A stretch of 64,000 nucleotides of DNA from an uncultured Roseibium sp. Its GTDB lineage: Bacteria > Pseudomonadota > Alphaproteobacteria > Rhizobiales > Stappiaceae. Positions 17,047 through 26,442 of this stretch are shown one piece after another; the first letter of the stretch is position 1; each line of letters opens with the position of its first letter. Location of the stretch: assembly GCF_963669205.1 (NCBI RefSeq), contig NZ_OY769915.1:3694001-3758000 (forward strand), read 5' to 3'. The notes under the pieces are model-generated. The model was not told the origin of the DNA. It did not search any database and saw only the letters and a list, made by a program, of their open reading frames with translations. The position numbers were made by a program, and so were the translations under genes.

Positions 17047-17259
17047 ATGCCGATCATCATTGAACTCGATGTCATGCTCGCCCGCCGCAAGATGCGGTCA
17101 AAGGAGCTGGCCGAGCGGATCGGCATCACCGAACAGAATGTTTCCCTGCTGAAGTCCGGCAAGGTCAAGGGCGTCCGGTTCGACACCCTCGAAAAGATCT
17201 GTGAAGCCCTCGACTGCCAGCCGGGCGACATTCTGGTTTTCGAACGCGAAGAGGACTGA
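17047..17259 (+). CDS. Small Cro/CI-type helix-turn-helix regulator (YozG-like)
   Basis: 70 residues consisting of one HTH_XRE domain: MPIIIELDVMLARRKMRSKELAERIGITEQNVSLLKSGKVKGVRFDTLEKICEALDCQPGDILVFERE. It sits downstream of the DUF2975 gene on the same strand and is presumably co-transcribed and functionally linked, as in similar pairs elsewhere. It may autoregulate the pair. Confidence 0.88.
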   Translation: MPIIIELDVMLARRKMRSKELAERIGITEQNVSLLKSGKVKGVRFDTLEKICEALDCQPGDILVFEREED

Positions 17260-17328
17260 AGCGTCACACGCAGCCGCTTTGGCAGCTGACCGTCAGCCCT
17301 CCGGACACGCTCCGCGCCAGGGCAATTG

Positions 17329-19497
17329 TTACTCGGCAGCTTGAGCCGGACCGTATCCGAGCTGTTCGTTGAGCTTTTCGATCAAACCGACCGCCGCCTC
17401 CGCGATCACCGTTCCCGGCGGGAAGATCGCCGACGCTCCAGACTGGTAGAGCGCCTCATAATCCTGAGGCGGAACCACGCCGCCGACGACGATCATGATG
17501 TCTTCGCGCCCCTCCTCCGCCAGCGCCGCCTTGAGCGCGGGCACTAGCGTGAGATGCCCTGCGGCCAGCGACGAAACGCCGACAACATGAACATCGTTTT
17601 CGACAGCCTGACGGGCCGCTTCCTCGGGCGTCTGGAAAAGCGGGCCGATATCGACATCGAAACCGAGGTCGGCGAACGCGGAGGCAATCACCTTCTGTCC
17701 ACGGTCGTGGCCGTCCTGGCCCATCTTGGCAACCAGGATACGCGGGCGGCGGCCATCATTCTCCTCGAATGTCTCGACAAGTTTCTGGACCTTTTCCATC
17801 GTTCCGGACATGGCTCCCGCCTCACGTTTGTAGACCCCGGCGATCGACTTGATTTCGGCCTTGTGCCGGTCGAACACTTTTTCCATCGCGAGAGAAATCT
17901 CGCCAACCGTCGCCTTTGCCCTCGCCGCCTTGACGGAGAGATTCAGAAGGTTGCCTTCGCCGGTGCGCGCACACACCGTGAGTGCGTCGAGCGCCGCCTG
18001 CGTTTCGGCCTCGTTGCGCTCCGCGCGCAGGCGTTTCAGCTTGTCGATCTGCGCGGCGCGGACCTGCGCGTTGTCGACCTTTAGAACGTCGATCGCCTCT
18101 TCGCTGTCCGGCTTGTACTTGTTCACGCCGACGACGGTCTGTGTGCCGCTGTCTATTCGCGCCTGTGTCTTGGCCGCCGCTTCCTCGATCCGAAGCTTCG
18201 GAATGCCCTTTTCGATGGCCTTGGCCATGCCGCCGAGGTCTTCCACCTCGCGAATATGGGACATGGCCTTCTCGGCGAGATCGGCCGTCAGCTTCTCCAC
18301 GTAATAGGACCCGCCCCACGGATCGATCACCTGTGTCGTGCCGCTTTCCTGCTGCAGGAACAGCTGGGTGTTCCGGGCGATGCGCGCCGAAAAGTCGGTC
18401 GGCAGGGCGAGCGCTTCATCCAGCGCATTGGTGTGAAGGGACTGAGTATGCCCCTGCGTCGCGGCCATCGCCTCCACACATGTTCGAATGACGTTGTTGA
18501 AGACATCCTGGGCCGTCAGGGACCATCCGGAGGTCTGGGAATGGGTGCGCAGCGACAGGGATTTCGGATTTTTCGGCTGGAATTTCTCCTGCATGAGCGT
18601 CGCCCAGATCAGGCGGGCCGCCCGCAGCTTGGCCACTTCCATGAAAAAGTTCATGCCGATGGCCCAGAAGAACGACAGGCGCGGCGCAAACTGGTCGATA
18701 TCCATGCCGGCGGCGACACCCGCGCGCGCATATTCGATGCCGTCGGCAATCGTGTAGGCAAGCTCCAGATCGGCCGTCGCCCCGGCTTCCTGCATGTGAT
18801 AGCCGGAAATCGAGATGGAATTGAACCGCGGCATGTTCTGCGACGTGAACTTGAAGATGTCGGAGATGATCCGCATCGAGTGCTGCGGCGGGTAAATATA
18901 GGTGTTGCGGACCATGAACTCCTTGAGGATGTCATTCTGGATGGTTCCGGACAGGTCCTTCTGCGCAACACCCTGTTCTTCGGCGGCAACGATGTAAAGC
19001 GCCAGAACGGGCAAAACTGCGCCGTTCATCGTCATGGAGACGCTCATCTGGTCAAGCGGAATGCCAGAGAAGAGCGTGCGCATGTCGTAGATGGAGTCGA
19101 TCGCCACTCCCGCCATGCCGACATCGCCCGCCACCCGCGGATGATCGCTGTCGTAGCCCCGGTGTGTTGCAAGGTCGAACGCGACGGAGAGCCCCTTCTG
19201 GCCGGCGGCCAGGTTGCGGCGGTAGAAGGCGTTCGAATCCTCGGCGGTCGAGAATCCGGCATATTGCCGGACGGTCCAGGGGCGCTGGACATACATCGTC
19301 GGGTATGGCCCGCGCAGGAACGGCGGCAGCCCGGGCCAGGTTTCCAGATGCGTGAGATCCTCAAGGTCCTTGGCTCCGAACACCCCAGGTACGGCGATGT
19401 CTTCCGGCGTCTGCCAGACCGGCGACGTTCCACCGTCCGCTTCCTTCAGGCAATTGCGGAACGGCTTTTCAGAAAAATTGGGGATCCTGCTCATCAA
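17329..19497 (-). CDS. mutB: Methylmalonyl-CoA mutase, large (catalytic) subunit
   Basis: 722 residues, the normal length. The N-terminal TIM barrel begins TWPGLPPFLRGPYPTMYVQRPWTVRQYAGFSTAEDSNAFYRRNLAAGQKGLSVAFDLATHRGYDSDHPRVAGDVGMAGVAI. The C-terminal B12 domain has KMGQDGHDRGQKVIASAFADLGFDVDIGPLFQTP, with the cobalt-ligating His in DGHDRG, and GVSSLAAGHLTLVP. It converts (R)-methylmalonyl-CoA to succinyl-CoA in propionate and branched-chain degradation. Its start overlaps the end of mutA by 4 bp, so the two are translationally coupled. Its chaperone MeaB is encoded about 9 kb away on the other strand. Confidence 0.97.
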   Translation of the reverse strand: MMSRIPNFSEKPFRNCLKEADGGTSPVWQTPEDIAVPGVFGAKDLEDLTHLETWPGLPPFLRGPYPTMYVQRPWTVRQYAGFSTAEDSNAFYRRNLAAGQKGLSVAFDLATHRGYDSDHPRVAGDVGMAGVAIDSIYDMRTLFSGIPLDQMSVSMTMNGAVLPVLALYIVAAEEQGVAQKDLSGTIQNDILKEFMVRNTYIYPPQHSMRIISDIFKFTSQNMPRFNSISISGYHMQEAGATADLELAYTIADGIEYARAGVAAGMDIDQFAPRLSFFWAIGMNFFMEVAKLRAARLIWATLMQEKFQPKNPKSLSLRTHSQTSGWSLTAQDVFNNVIRTCVEAMAATQGHTQSLHTNALDEALALPTDFSARIARNTQLFLQQESGTTQVIDPWGGSYYVEKLTADLAEKAMSHIREVEDLGGMAKAIEKGIPKLRIEEAAAKTQARIDSGTQTVVGVNKYKPDSEEAIDVLKVDNAQVRAAQIDKLKRLRAERNEAETQAALDALTVCARTGEGNLLNLSVKAARAKATVGEISLAMEKVFDRHKAEIKSIAGVYKREAGAMSGTMEKVQKLVETFEENDGRRPRILVAKMGQDGHDRGQKVIASAFADLGFDVDIGPLFQTPEEAARQAVENDVHVVGVSSLAAGHLTLVPALKAALAEEGREDIMIVVGGVVPPQDYEALYQSGASAIFPPGTVIAEAAVGLIEKLNEQLGYGPAQAAE

Positions 19498-21500
19498 AGG
19501 ACCTCCTGCCCTGTTGTCCCGAGGCCGTCGGCCTCGGCAAGATTACGATGCGCCTCCGTGAGCAAGGCCAGCAGATCGGCACCTGCAAAGAGGAAACTGT
19601 CGACACCCGCGCTCTTCAGGGCGGTCTCAAGCTCACCCGGACGTCCTGCCAGAAACAGATGCCTGGCACCGGCCGCCCTGAGCGCCGTTGCGGCCTCAAC
19701 CGCCAGTGTCTCGTAGACGCCGTCCGATGATACCAGACAGGCCAGCGATGCGCCGCTTTTTGTGTAAGCGGCAGCAAGATCGGTGAGCGCGCCGACTTCG
19801 CCTGCCTCGATCGCACGGAACCCTCCCGAAGCAAACGCGTTGGCGCTCCAGGTCGCGCGCGCGGCGAACTGCGCAGGCGACCCGAGCGTCGCAAGAAACA
19901 CGGCAGGCTGGTTTCCGGTCTCTTTTTCGAACCTGGCCGAGATGTCGCGGAGCGCCTCGAAGGGTTCGGACAAGCGCGCGACGCTCAGGTCGGTTGCCGG
20001 CGCAGGGGCCGGACCGCTCAGGCCCGGTGCGCATTGCCCATCCAGAAATGCCTGCTTGAGCGCCTGGGACCACAACCCGGATCCGGCCTCCGGCAGCGCC
20101 GTCATATCGACGGCGATGCCCTCGGACCGGTCCGGCGCACCGGCCGTCAGGACGGAGACGGGTTTTTCTGCGAGATTGGGAAACTCGCTGACACCGGTGA
20201 CGGGGCGTTTTCTGCGCGCCACATCTTTTCTTCTTTCCGCCCGTGCCTTGGCGATCGTGTCCTGAACAAACCCGTTGTCGAGCGCTTCGGCCAAGCCGCC
20301 GGCTGCTTCTATCTCCTGGAAGAAGCCCCAGGCGGTCTCAGACAGCCGCTCGGTGCGGTCCTCTATCGCGCCCGCCCCGGCGGCCGGATCGAGAACCTTC
20401 GCAAGGCTGCTTTCTTCCTGAAGGATGGCTTGCGTGTTTCGCGCGAGCCTGCGGGCGGCCGCATCGGGCAGGCCGACAGCCATGGTGTGCGGCAGGACAC
20501 AAACACTGTCCGCGCCGCCGATCCCCGCGGCAAAGGCCGCCACCGTATTGCGCAGAAGATTGACCCACGGATCGTTGCGCGTCAGCATCCGGTAGGACGT
20601 GCACATATGAAGATTGGCGGCAGTCTGAGGAAGAGCCGCCCCATCCAGCACACTGGACCAGAGCGCCCTGATCGCGCGGGCCTTGGCGATCGTTCCGAAC
20701 TGTTCCGCCTCGGCAGCCAGCGTCAATGAGATGAACTCTGCCCATCTTTCGACAGGCAGACCGGTTTCGCTCAAGGCCCTGAGCTGTGCCGTTGCAGACG
20801 CCAAGACAAGTCCAAGCTCCTGTGCCTGCGTCGCACCGGCATTGTGCCAGACCATGCCATCCGCCTGCATCGTCCTGACTGAGCCGTTTGCCGCGCCCGT
20901 CCCCGTGACCGAGACGGCAAGATCGGCGCATTGCCTCAAAACGGCTTCCCGGGAGCTTGGACCGGCGTCTCTGGCCGCGCTCCACGCCAGTGGATCGTGT
21001 CCGGAGGATACGTCGATGCCCGCAAGATCCGTACCCTGGCCGTCCAGATACGCAAGCAGCAGCGCCATCGCCTGGGGCGTCCCCTCGCCCGCATCCAGGC
21101 GAATTCTGACGAGATCGGGCAGGACATTCCAAAAAAGGGTTTCCAGCTGTTTCAGGTCCGCAGCAGCAATGCCGGCACCGCCTGCTGTCTCCGCAGCGGA
21201 AAAGACAAGCTCCAGGCCGTCCGCGCCCCCTTCCAGGTCTTCGAGTATCTGGGCATTCGCGTCAGCCGGGTCGGGAATATCGATCCGCTGCATAACGGTC
21301 CAGCCGTCTCGGCGCGCACGCAGGCTGCGGGCCGGACTGTCTGTGCGGCGCGGATAGATCGGTGCGATCGGAAGACCGTCTTCCGTTACTCCGAAGAGCT
21401 TTTCCCTGGGAACGCCCTTCAGCGCCTTGTCGACCAAGTCCCACCAGCTATCCTCGCTGGATGGCGTGAAGTTTTCAGGTCCGGTAAAACTGAGCGGCAT
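19494..21500 (-). CDS. mutA: Methylmalonyl-CoA mutase, small (structural) subunit
   Basis: 668 residues. It shares the barrel pattern with MutB (GLPIAPIYPRR...RRDGWTVMQRIDIPDPADANAQILEDLEGGADGLELVF; MCTSYRMLTRNDPWVNLLRNTVAAFAAGIGGADSVCVLPH). The C-terminal domain lacks the DGHDRG cobalamin ligand (it reads TLGSPAQFAARATWSANAFASGGF), as expected for the non-catalytic partner. First gene of a two-gene unit with mutB. No cobalamin riboswitch is apparent in the 490 bp upstream. Confidence 0.95.
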   Translation of the reverse strand: MPLSFTGPENFTPSSEDSWWDLVDKALKGVPREKLFGVTEDGLPIAPIYPRRTDSPARSLRARRDGWTVMQRIDIPDPADANAQILEDLEGGADGLELVFSAAETAGGAGIAAADLKQLETLFWNVLPDLVRIRLDAGEGTPQAMALLLAYLDGQGTDLAGIDVSSGHDPLAWSAARDAGPSSREAVLRQCADLAVSVTGTGAANGSVRTMQADGMVWHNAGATQAQELGLVLASATAQLRALSETGLPVERWAEFISLTLAAEAEQFGTIAKARAIRALWSSVLDGAALPQTAANLHMCTSYRMLTRNDPWVNLLRNTVAAFAAGIGGADSVCVLPHTMAVGLPDAAARRLARNTQAILQEESSLAKVLDPAAGAGAIEDRTERLSETAWGFFQEIEAAGGLAEALDNGFVQDTIAKARAERRKDVARRKRPVTGVSEFPNLAEKPVSVLTAGAPDRSEGIAVDMTALPEAGSGLWSQALKQAFLDGQCAPGLSGPAPAPATDLSVARLSEPFEALRDISARFEKETGNQPAVFLATLGSPAQFAARATWSANAFASGGFRAIEAGEVGALTDLAAAYTKSGASLACLVSSDGVYETLAVEAATALRAAGARHLFLAGRPGELETALKSAGVDSFLFAGADLLALLTEAHRNLAEADGLGTTGQEVL

Positions 21501-21994
21501 TGCTGGGGTCTCCCTCGGGCAACGTTTTAGTCCCCACGCGGGAAACTTGGCAACTCAGCACAAAGGGTAAGCCAGGGCGTTTGCCGGCCGGAATACAAGA
21601 CAAAAGTTATCTGAAAGCTGGTGATTGAGCGACTATGGCCGAATTATGTTGAGCGCATCACAAAACCCGAAAACAACCGACTAGCAACTTACGCAAGGGC
21701 ATTAAATTGGGCATTTGCGCATACATTAGGCACATATCTTAGACAAAATGACAAATTTCTGGCGTATTTAGTCAATTCTCCGAATTTTCCCTATTGGTAC
21801 GATCATCAATTGTATTGTAGCGTGAAGACGCTGACGCATGGGAATTAATACCGCCTCACAACACGCGCAGCGCCAGGTGTCGTTTCATTCGCAAGGATCG
21901 GACGAGACCTGACTTTAACCCATCTACGGTCCAAACCGGCATGTCCGGAAAGGCCGGAAAGCAGCGGTGTGTTAGGCCGCGAAGGATGTGCACA
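21501..21994. other. Intergenic region between mutA and luxR-type gene
   Basis: About 490 bp containing a clearly AT-rich block (about 21600-21850) unlike its surroundings. A 75-codon frame with a GTG start (21621-21848) runs through it: MIERLWPNYVERITKPENNRLATYARALNWAFAHTLG... Its codons do not resemble those of the neighbours and it lacks a good ribosome site, so I do not call it a gene. Divergent promoters for mutA and the LuxR gene must lie here. No riboswitch fold was recognised. Confidence 0.4.
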
Positions 21995-22696
21995 ATGCTT
22001 GATCAAGCTGAATTGAAGAGCAAACTGAGGGCAATCTCGGAAGCAAACGCCGCTCATCACGTTCTTGATATCCTGGAATCGAATCTCCGGCGCATGGGCG
22101 CTACCAACATTCTGATTACCGGCCTGCCGATGCCGAACCGGCCAATCGACAATCTCGTACAAAGGTTCCGCTGGCCGGACCAGCGCAACGACGGCATTGA
22201 AAGCACGTCCTTGTCGGCAAACGACAGCGCGCTGATGCTCGGACTTGGCTCGAACCGCGCGCGCGTGTGGACAATCACCGCGGGCGACATGGAACACTCC
22301 GATCTCCTGGCATCCGCCGGCGAAGGCAGCCAGATCGTGATCGTGCCCGTCACCGAACTCTACCCGTTCCAGGCATTCGTGTTCGCCAGTGGCCCTTCCT
22401 TGCAGGTCAACAAGTATGATCTGGCAAATCTTGAAGCCATCTCGGCAGCCGCCTTTTCCCGCCTGCGTGAACTCGGCGTCGTCTCCGGGCAGCGTCCAGG
22501 CGCGCTCTCCAGCCGCGAGCGCAGGGTGCTTGAACTGACCGCGTACGGCAAGACCGCGGGTGAGATCGCCGATGTATTGGACATATCCCAGAGAACGGTC
22601 CACGCGCACCTTCAGAACGCCAGCGTCAAGCTGAACGCTTCGAACAAGACCCACACCGTCGTCGAAGCGCTGCGGTACGGACAGATCAGCGTGTAA
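21995..22696 (+). CDS. LuxR-family regulator with autoinducer-binding-like N-terminus
   Basis: About 233 residues. The C-terminal DNA-binding domain is clear: LSSRERRVLELTAYGKTAGEIADVLDISQRTVHAHLQNASVKLNASNKTHTVVEALRYGQI. The N-terminal ~160 residues have the size and position of an autoinducer-binding domain, but I cannot confirm the ligand residues. ATG 21995 has GAAGGA eight bases upstream; ATG 21986 is an alternative. No luxI-type synthase lies in the window, so it is an orphan (solo) regulator. A strong hairpin follows at 22757. Confidence 0.85.
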   Translation: MLDQAELKSKLRAISEANAAHHVLDILESNLRRMGATNILITGLPMPNRPIDNLVQRFRWPDQRNDGIESTSLSANDSALMLGLGSNRARVWTITAGDMEHSDLLASAGEGSQIVIVPVTELYPFQAFVFASGPSLQVNKYDLANLEAISAAAFSRLRELGVVSGQRPGALSSRERRVLELTAYGKTAGEIADVLDISQRTVHAHLQNASVKLNASNKTHTVVEALRYGQISV

Positions 22697-22756
22697 ACGG
22701 CCTTCCCTCACGTTCTCTGCGTGGGGCGCGCACATCCGGCCGTGACCATGAGAAAA

Positions 22757-22779
22757 GGCGCGCCACGAGCGCGCCTTTT
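22757..22779. terminator. Bidirectional terminator hairpin
   Basis: GGCGCGC/GCGCGCC (22757-22763 with 22769-22775) is flanked by AAAA and TTTT, so it can act on both strands. It separates the LuxR gene from the convergent helix-hairpin-helix gene. Confidence 0.85.
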
Positions 22780-22808
22780 ACATTTGTTTCAGCTTCCTGA
22801 AACTCCGG

Positions 22809-23216
22809 TCAGTAGGTCATCATCGGCGGAAGCTCTTTCGCCTGCGCCACCCACTTTGTCACCTGGGTTTCGCTCGGCACCTGGCGAACGAGGCTTTTCT
22901 CGTCATTCACTTCCTTCATCTTGGCGGCCAGGTTTGCAGCATTGCGATGCTTCAGCTCCTTCACCGTATCAACGCCGGCAGCCTCGAGCAGCTCCGAGTA
23001 TTCCTCGCCGACGCCGCTGATGCGCATCAGATCGGCCATGTTGGCCCACTTCAGAATGCGTTTGCCCTCGATGCCGGTTTCTTCCTCGAGCGCCTTGCGC
23101 CCCTTCGGATCCTTCGCACGTTCGAGGTAGGCCTCAGTCGTCTTGATCCCAGCTTCACCCAGTTTCGCAGCGTAAGTCGGGCCAATGCCCTCGATTTCGT
23201 CGATCGAATAAGACAT
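22809..23216 (-). CDS. DUF4332-type helix-hairpin-helix protein
   Basis: 135 residues with two helix-hairpin-helix-like units: SIDEIEGIGPTYAAKLGEAGIKTTEAYLERA and ANMADLMRISGVGEEYSELLEAAGVDTVKELKHRNAANLAAKM. This architecture corresponds to DUF4332, a family of putative nucleic-acid-binding proteins. The ATG at 23216 was chosen; a TTG two codons upstream is closer to the AGGGAG site. It lies 44 bp from the next minus-strand gene. Role unknown. Confidence 0.8.
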   Translation of the reverse strand: MSYSIDEIEGIGPTYAAKLGEAGIKTTEAYLERAKDPKGRKALEEETGIEGKRILKWANMADLMRISGVGEEYSELLEAAGVDTVKELKHRNAANLAAKMKEVNDEKSLVRQVPSETQVTKWVAQAKELPPMMTY

Positions 23217-23260
23217 GCGCAATGAACTCCCTTTAAGACCGCAGCCGAACCCTGGGGCAG

Positions 23261-23653
23261 CTAGACGACTTGGTTCAACCCCGGAATTTGTGAAATTACT
23301 TCATCCACAACGTCGTCCCCTGCTTTTTCCTTAGCATAGGAAACCAGTTCTTTGACAACACTTTGAACGCCGCCCATATCAAGGCCCGCGCTGTTCAGTT
23401 CGCTCAACGCTCCCATGGCGCCCATGCTGCCGCCCATCATGCTGCCGAGGCCGCTCAGAAGACCGCCTCCCGACCCGGCGCTTTCTCTCGCGCTGACGAG
23501 CTCGGCAGCGCCTGGAAGCGCGTCGAAAATCTGCTGCATCTTGTCTTCCGGCCCCTCCTTGTTGAGGAAGCTCAAAATAATTCCGACGGCATTCGTCGCC
23601 AATTCCTGATCGATACCGGCTGCCGCCATGATTCGGTTGATGAGTTCTTCCAT
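23261..23653 (-). CDS. Small helical protein, DUF2267/DUF2780-like
   Basis: 130 residues: MEELINRIMAAAGIDQELATNAVGIILSFLNKEGPEDKMQQIFDALPGAAELVSA, then a Gly/Met-rich stretch (GSGGGLLSGLGSMMGGSMGAMGAL), then a helical C-terminus ending VVDEVISQIPGLNQVV. I associate this layout with small uncharacterised alphaproteobacterial proteins (DUF2267- or DUF2780-like) but am not sure of the family. It is divergent from the HerA-like gene with about 170 bp between the coding starts. Confidence 0.7.
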   Translation of the reverse strand: MEELINRIMAAAGIDQELATNAVGIILSFLNKEGPEDKMQQIFDALPGAAELVSARESAGSGGGLLSGLGSMMGGSMGAMGALSELNSAGLDMGGVQSVVKELVSYAKEKAGDDVVDEVISQIPGLNQVV

Positions 23654-23823
23654 AAGTGTCTCCGGGACAAGAAATTTGGTGCGGGCTGAACATCACCCGC
23701 CCGATTCGCCGCCTATCTAAACGCTTTGGCTCCGGCCCGTCGACCGAAACACGAAAGACAGGCGCGCTTTTTCGACAGGGCTTTGTTAGGTTCGACAAAA
23801 GCCAGCGAGATTCGGGGGGCGTC

Positions 23824-25383
23824 GTGAAGGGAACAGACAGCATTTTCATTGGAGCGAGCACGAAGGACGAGACGCTGGCCTTGAAGCTCGCCAACCGCCA
23901 TGGACTGATCGCAGGGGCCACCGGCACCGGCAAGACCGTGTCGCTCCAGATCCTGGCGGAAGGTTTTTCGAAGGCCGGGGTGCCGGTCTTCTGTGCCGAC
24001 GTCAAGGGAGATCTGTCCGGGCTCGCGGCCGAGGGCGTAACCAAGGATTTCCTTGAAAAGCGCGCAAGCGACGTCGGCATCGCCGGCAACTACGAATACC
24101 AGGCCTTCCCAACCGTCTTCTGGGATCTGCTCGGCAAGCAGGGACATCCGATCCGCACCACCGTGTCGGAGATCGGCCCGCTGCTCCTGTCGCGCCTGCT
24201 TGAACTGAACGACACCCAGGAGGGTGTTCTCAACGTCCTGTTCGAGCTGGCGGATGACGAGGGGTTGCTGCTGCTCGATCTCAAGGATCTGCGGGCCATG
24301 CTTGCCCACGTGGCGGAACGCGCGTCGGAACTCTCCACGCTCTACGGGAACGTGTCCAAGGCATCCATCGGCGCGATCCAGCGCAGGCTCCTGGTTCTGG
24401 AGCGCCAGGGCGGTGAGAACTTCTTCGGCGAACCGGCTCTCGATATTCGCGACTTCATCCGGACCGCGCCCGACGGCCGCGGCGTCGTCAATATCCTCGC
24501 TGCGGACAAGCTGATGACCGCACCCCGGCTCTATGCGGTTTTTCTGCTGTGGCTCCTGTCGGAACTTTTTGAAGAACTGCCCGAGATAGGTGATCCGAAG
24601 AAACCCAAGCTGGTGTTTTTCTTCGACGAGGCGCACCTTCTCTTCAGTGGCGCGCCCAAGGCACTGGTCGAAAAGGTCGAGCAGGTTGTCCGCCTGATCC
24701 GCTCGAAGGGCGTCGGCGTCTACTTCGTCACCCAGAACCCGCTCGATATTCCCGAAACCGTCCTGGCGCAGCTTGGCAACCGTATCCAGCATGCCCTGCG
24801 GGCCTTCACCCCGCGCGACCAGAAAGCCGTCCGCGCGGCGGCCGAAACCTTCAGGCCCAATCCGGACCTGAACACCGAGCGGGTCATCACCGAACTCGGC
24901 GTCGGCGAGGCGCTCGTCTCGACACTCGAAGGCAAGGGCATTCCCTCGGTGGTCCAGCGAACGCTGATCAGGCCGCCCTGTTCACGCCTCGGGCCGCTCA
25001 AACAGGCAGAGCGGCGGGCCCTGATCCAGTCGAGCGCCGTTTTCGGCCTCTATGAGCGCGCCAAGGATCGCAAGTCGGCTTACGAGATCCTGATGACCCG
25101 CGCCGAAGAGGAGCACCGGCAGGAACAGCGCAGCCGCGACCGGGAGGAAAAGCACGCCCGCAAGCACGGCGAACCCCGGCGCTCGCGCTCCGGGTTCCAG
25201 TTACCGGACTTCGGACGGGACGATCGTCCGAAAAGGACAAGCATGGAACGACGGTCGAAACGCAAAAACCAGCGGGACACCGTGCTTGAAGCGGGTTTGA
25301 AATCTGCGGCCAGAAGCCTCGGCACATCCCTTGGGCGCGCGCTCGTGCGCGGACTGATGGGATCGCTCAAACGCGGAAACTGA
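23824..25383 (+). CDS. HerA-like ATPase (DUF853 family)
   Basis: 519 residues from GTG 23824, preceded by a G-rich ribosome site. Walker A is GATGTGKTVSL at about residue 37, Walker B KLVFFFDEAHLLFSGAPKAL, and KGVGVYFVTQNPLDIPETVLAQLGNRIQHALRAFTPRDQKAVRAAAETF is the DUF853 signature. The C-terminus is basic and low-complexity (EEHRQEQRSRDREEKHARKHGEPRRSRS), then a short helical end (LARSLGTSLGRALVRGLMGSLKRGN type). It is related to FtsK/HerA hexameric translocases; the substrate is unknown. The CDF transporter gene begins 6 bp after the stop. Confidence 0.87.
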   Translation: MKGTDSIFIGASTKDETLALKLANRHGLIAGATGTGKTVSLQILAEGFSKAGVPVFCADVKGDLSGLAAEGVTKDFLEKRASDVGIAGNYEYQAFPTVFWDLLGKQGHPIRTTVSEIGPLLLSRLLELNDTQEGVLNVLFELADDEGLLLLDLKDLRAMLAHVAERASELSTLYGNVSKASIGAIQRRLLVLERQGGENFFGEPALDIRDFIRTAPDGRGVVNILAADKLMTAPRLYAVFLLWLLSELFEELPEIGDPKKPKLVFFFDEAHLLFSGAPKALVEKVEQVVRLIRSKGVGVYFVTQNPLDIPETVLAQLGNRIQHALRAFTPRDQKAVRAAAETFRPNPDLNTERVITELGVGEALVSTLEGKGIPSVVQRTLIRPPCSRLGPLKQAERRALIQSSAVFGLYERAKDRKSAYEILMTRAEEEHRQEQRSRDREEKHARKHGEPRRSRSGFQLPDFGRDDRPKRTSMERRSKRKNQRDTVLEAGLKSAARSLGTSLGRALVRGLMGSLKRGN

Positions 25384-25389
25384 TCACCC

Positions 25390-26343
25390 ATGAAGGACAG
25401 CCGGGAGATAGAGCGCCGCGCCTTGGCCGTCGGCAAGTGGTCCAATCTCTTCATGGCGTTTGCCGGCATTCTGACCGCCTGGCTGTCGCGGTCCGACGCC
25501 ATGCTGGTGGACGGTCTTTATTCCGCGGTCAATTTTGTTTCCGCCATCGCGGCGGCACGGATCGGCGCACGCGTCGGATTGCCGCCGACGAAAAGCCGTC
25601 CCTGGGGACATGATTTCGACGAGGTTCTCTACGTCACGTTTCGCAGCCTTATCCTGATCGGTATTCTCGTCTTTGCCGCCATCGTGTCCGGAAACAAGAT
25701 CTGGACATTCTTCACCGGCGGCGAGGTTCCCGAACTGGTCTTCGGACCGATCGTCTTCTATTCGGTCACGATCGTGCTGATCTGCCTTGCGCTCGCCATC
25801 AACTACCACCGGGCCTTCCGGAAAACCGGCAAACGCAGTGCGCTCCTGAAGACAGAGGCGCGTGCTGCCCTGATCGACGGCGCGCTGAGTGTCGGTGCCG
25901 GGGCGGCCCTGCTCTCCCTTCCCTTCCTGGAAGACACGCCCCTTGGCCCCTATGTACCCATCGGCGACGCGGTCATTGTCCTTGTCCTGATCCTGGCGAT
26001 CATCTGGCAACCGCTGTCGTCGTTCCGCGCCACACTTGCCGATCTCGCCGGCGTCAGTGCGCCCGGAAGCACCTACGCAAAAGTTCTGCGTGCCGCCCGC
26101 GACCTGTGCCGCGGCAAGGGCTACACGCTCCATCGCGTGGCGGTCCTGCAGGCGGGCCGCATGCACTACGCCGCGATCTATCTGGACCCGGCAAAGGCCG
26201 TCGTTGCCGAAGAAATCGACGGCTTTCAAAGCGAGCTTTCGGAACGGCTGGAGCAATCGTTCGGTCCCACGCGCATAGAGATCATCGTGACCGCACGCGG
26301 CGGTTTGCCCTCTTCTCCCCCGCTCCTTCCACAGAAGGAATGA
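25390..26343 (+). CDS. Cation diffusion facilitator family transporter
   Basis: 317 residues with about six membrane segments. Two family motifs hold the metal-site acids: LSRSDAMLVDGLYSAVNFVSAIAA in helix 2 and LKTEARAALIDGALSVGAGAALL in helix 5. A cytoplasmic ferredoxin-like C-terminal domain follows (HRVAVLQAGRMHYAAIYLD...LEQSFGPTRIEIIVTARG). Members exchange divalent metals such as Zn, Fe or Mn for protons. The metal cannot be predicted with confidence. It is probably translated from the same message as the HerA-like gene. Confidence 0.87.
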   Translation: MKDSREIERRALAVGKWSNLFMAFAGILTAWLSRSDAMLVDGLYSAVNFVSAIAAARIGARVGLPPTKSRPWGHDFDEVLYVTFRSLILIGILVFAAIVSGNKIWTFFTGGEVPELVFGPIVFYSVTIVLICLALAINYHRAFRKTGKRSALLKTEARAALIDGALSVGAGAALLSLPFLEDTPLGPYVPIGDAVIVLVLILAIIWQPLSSFRATLADLAGVSAPGSTYAKVLRAARDLCRGKGYTLHRVAVLQAGRMHYAAIYLDPAKAVVAEEIDGFQSELSERLEQSFGPTRIEIIVTARGGLPSSPPLLPQKE

Positions 26344-26442
26344 ATCCATTTGCGCTTCCGGCAAGCTTGTGGCCTGTTAGGGGCTTCTGACAGGCATGTT
26401 GTGCCGGCCATTCCAAATCAGTTTCAAATTCGAGGATCCGTC

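Noticed and set aside
18256..19716. 486-residue plus-strand open frame
   Set aside because: Antisense to mutB and the end of mutA; no recognisable features.
21501..21700. Cobalamin riboswitch before mutA
   Set aside because: No B12-box-like conserved sequence or suitable fold could be recognised in the leader.
21845..22735. 296-residue minus-strand open frame
   Set aside because: Antisense to the LuxR-family gene with its clear HTH domain.
23713..24792. 359-residue minus-strand open frame
   Set aside because: Antisense to the HerA-like ATPase gene, which has clear Walker motifs.
25384..26364. 326-residue minus-strand open frame
   Set aside because: Antisense to the CDF transporter gene; His/Asp-rich shadow of a membrane protein.
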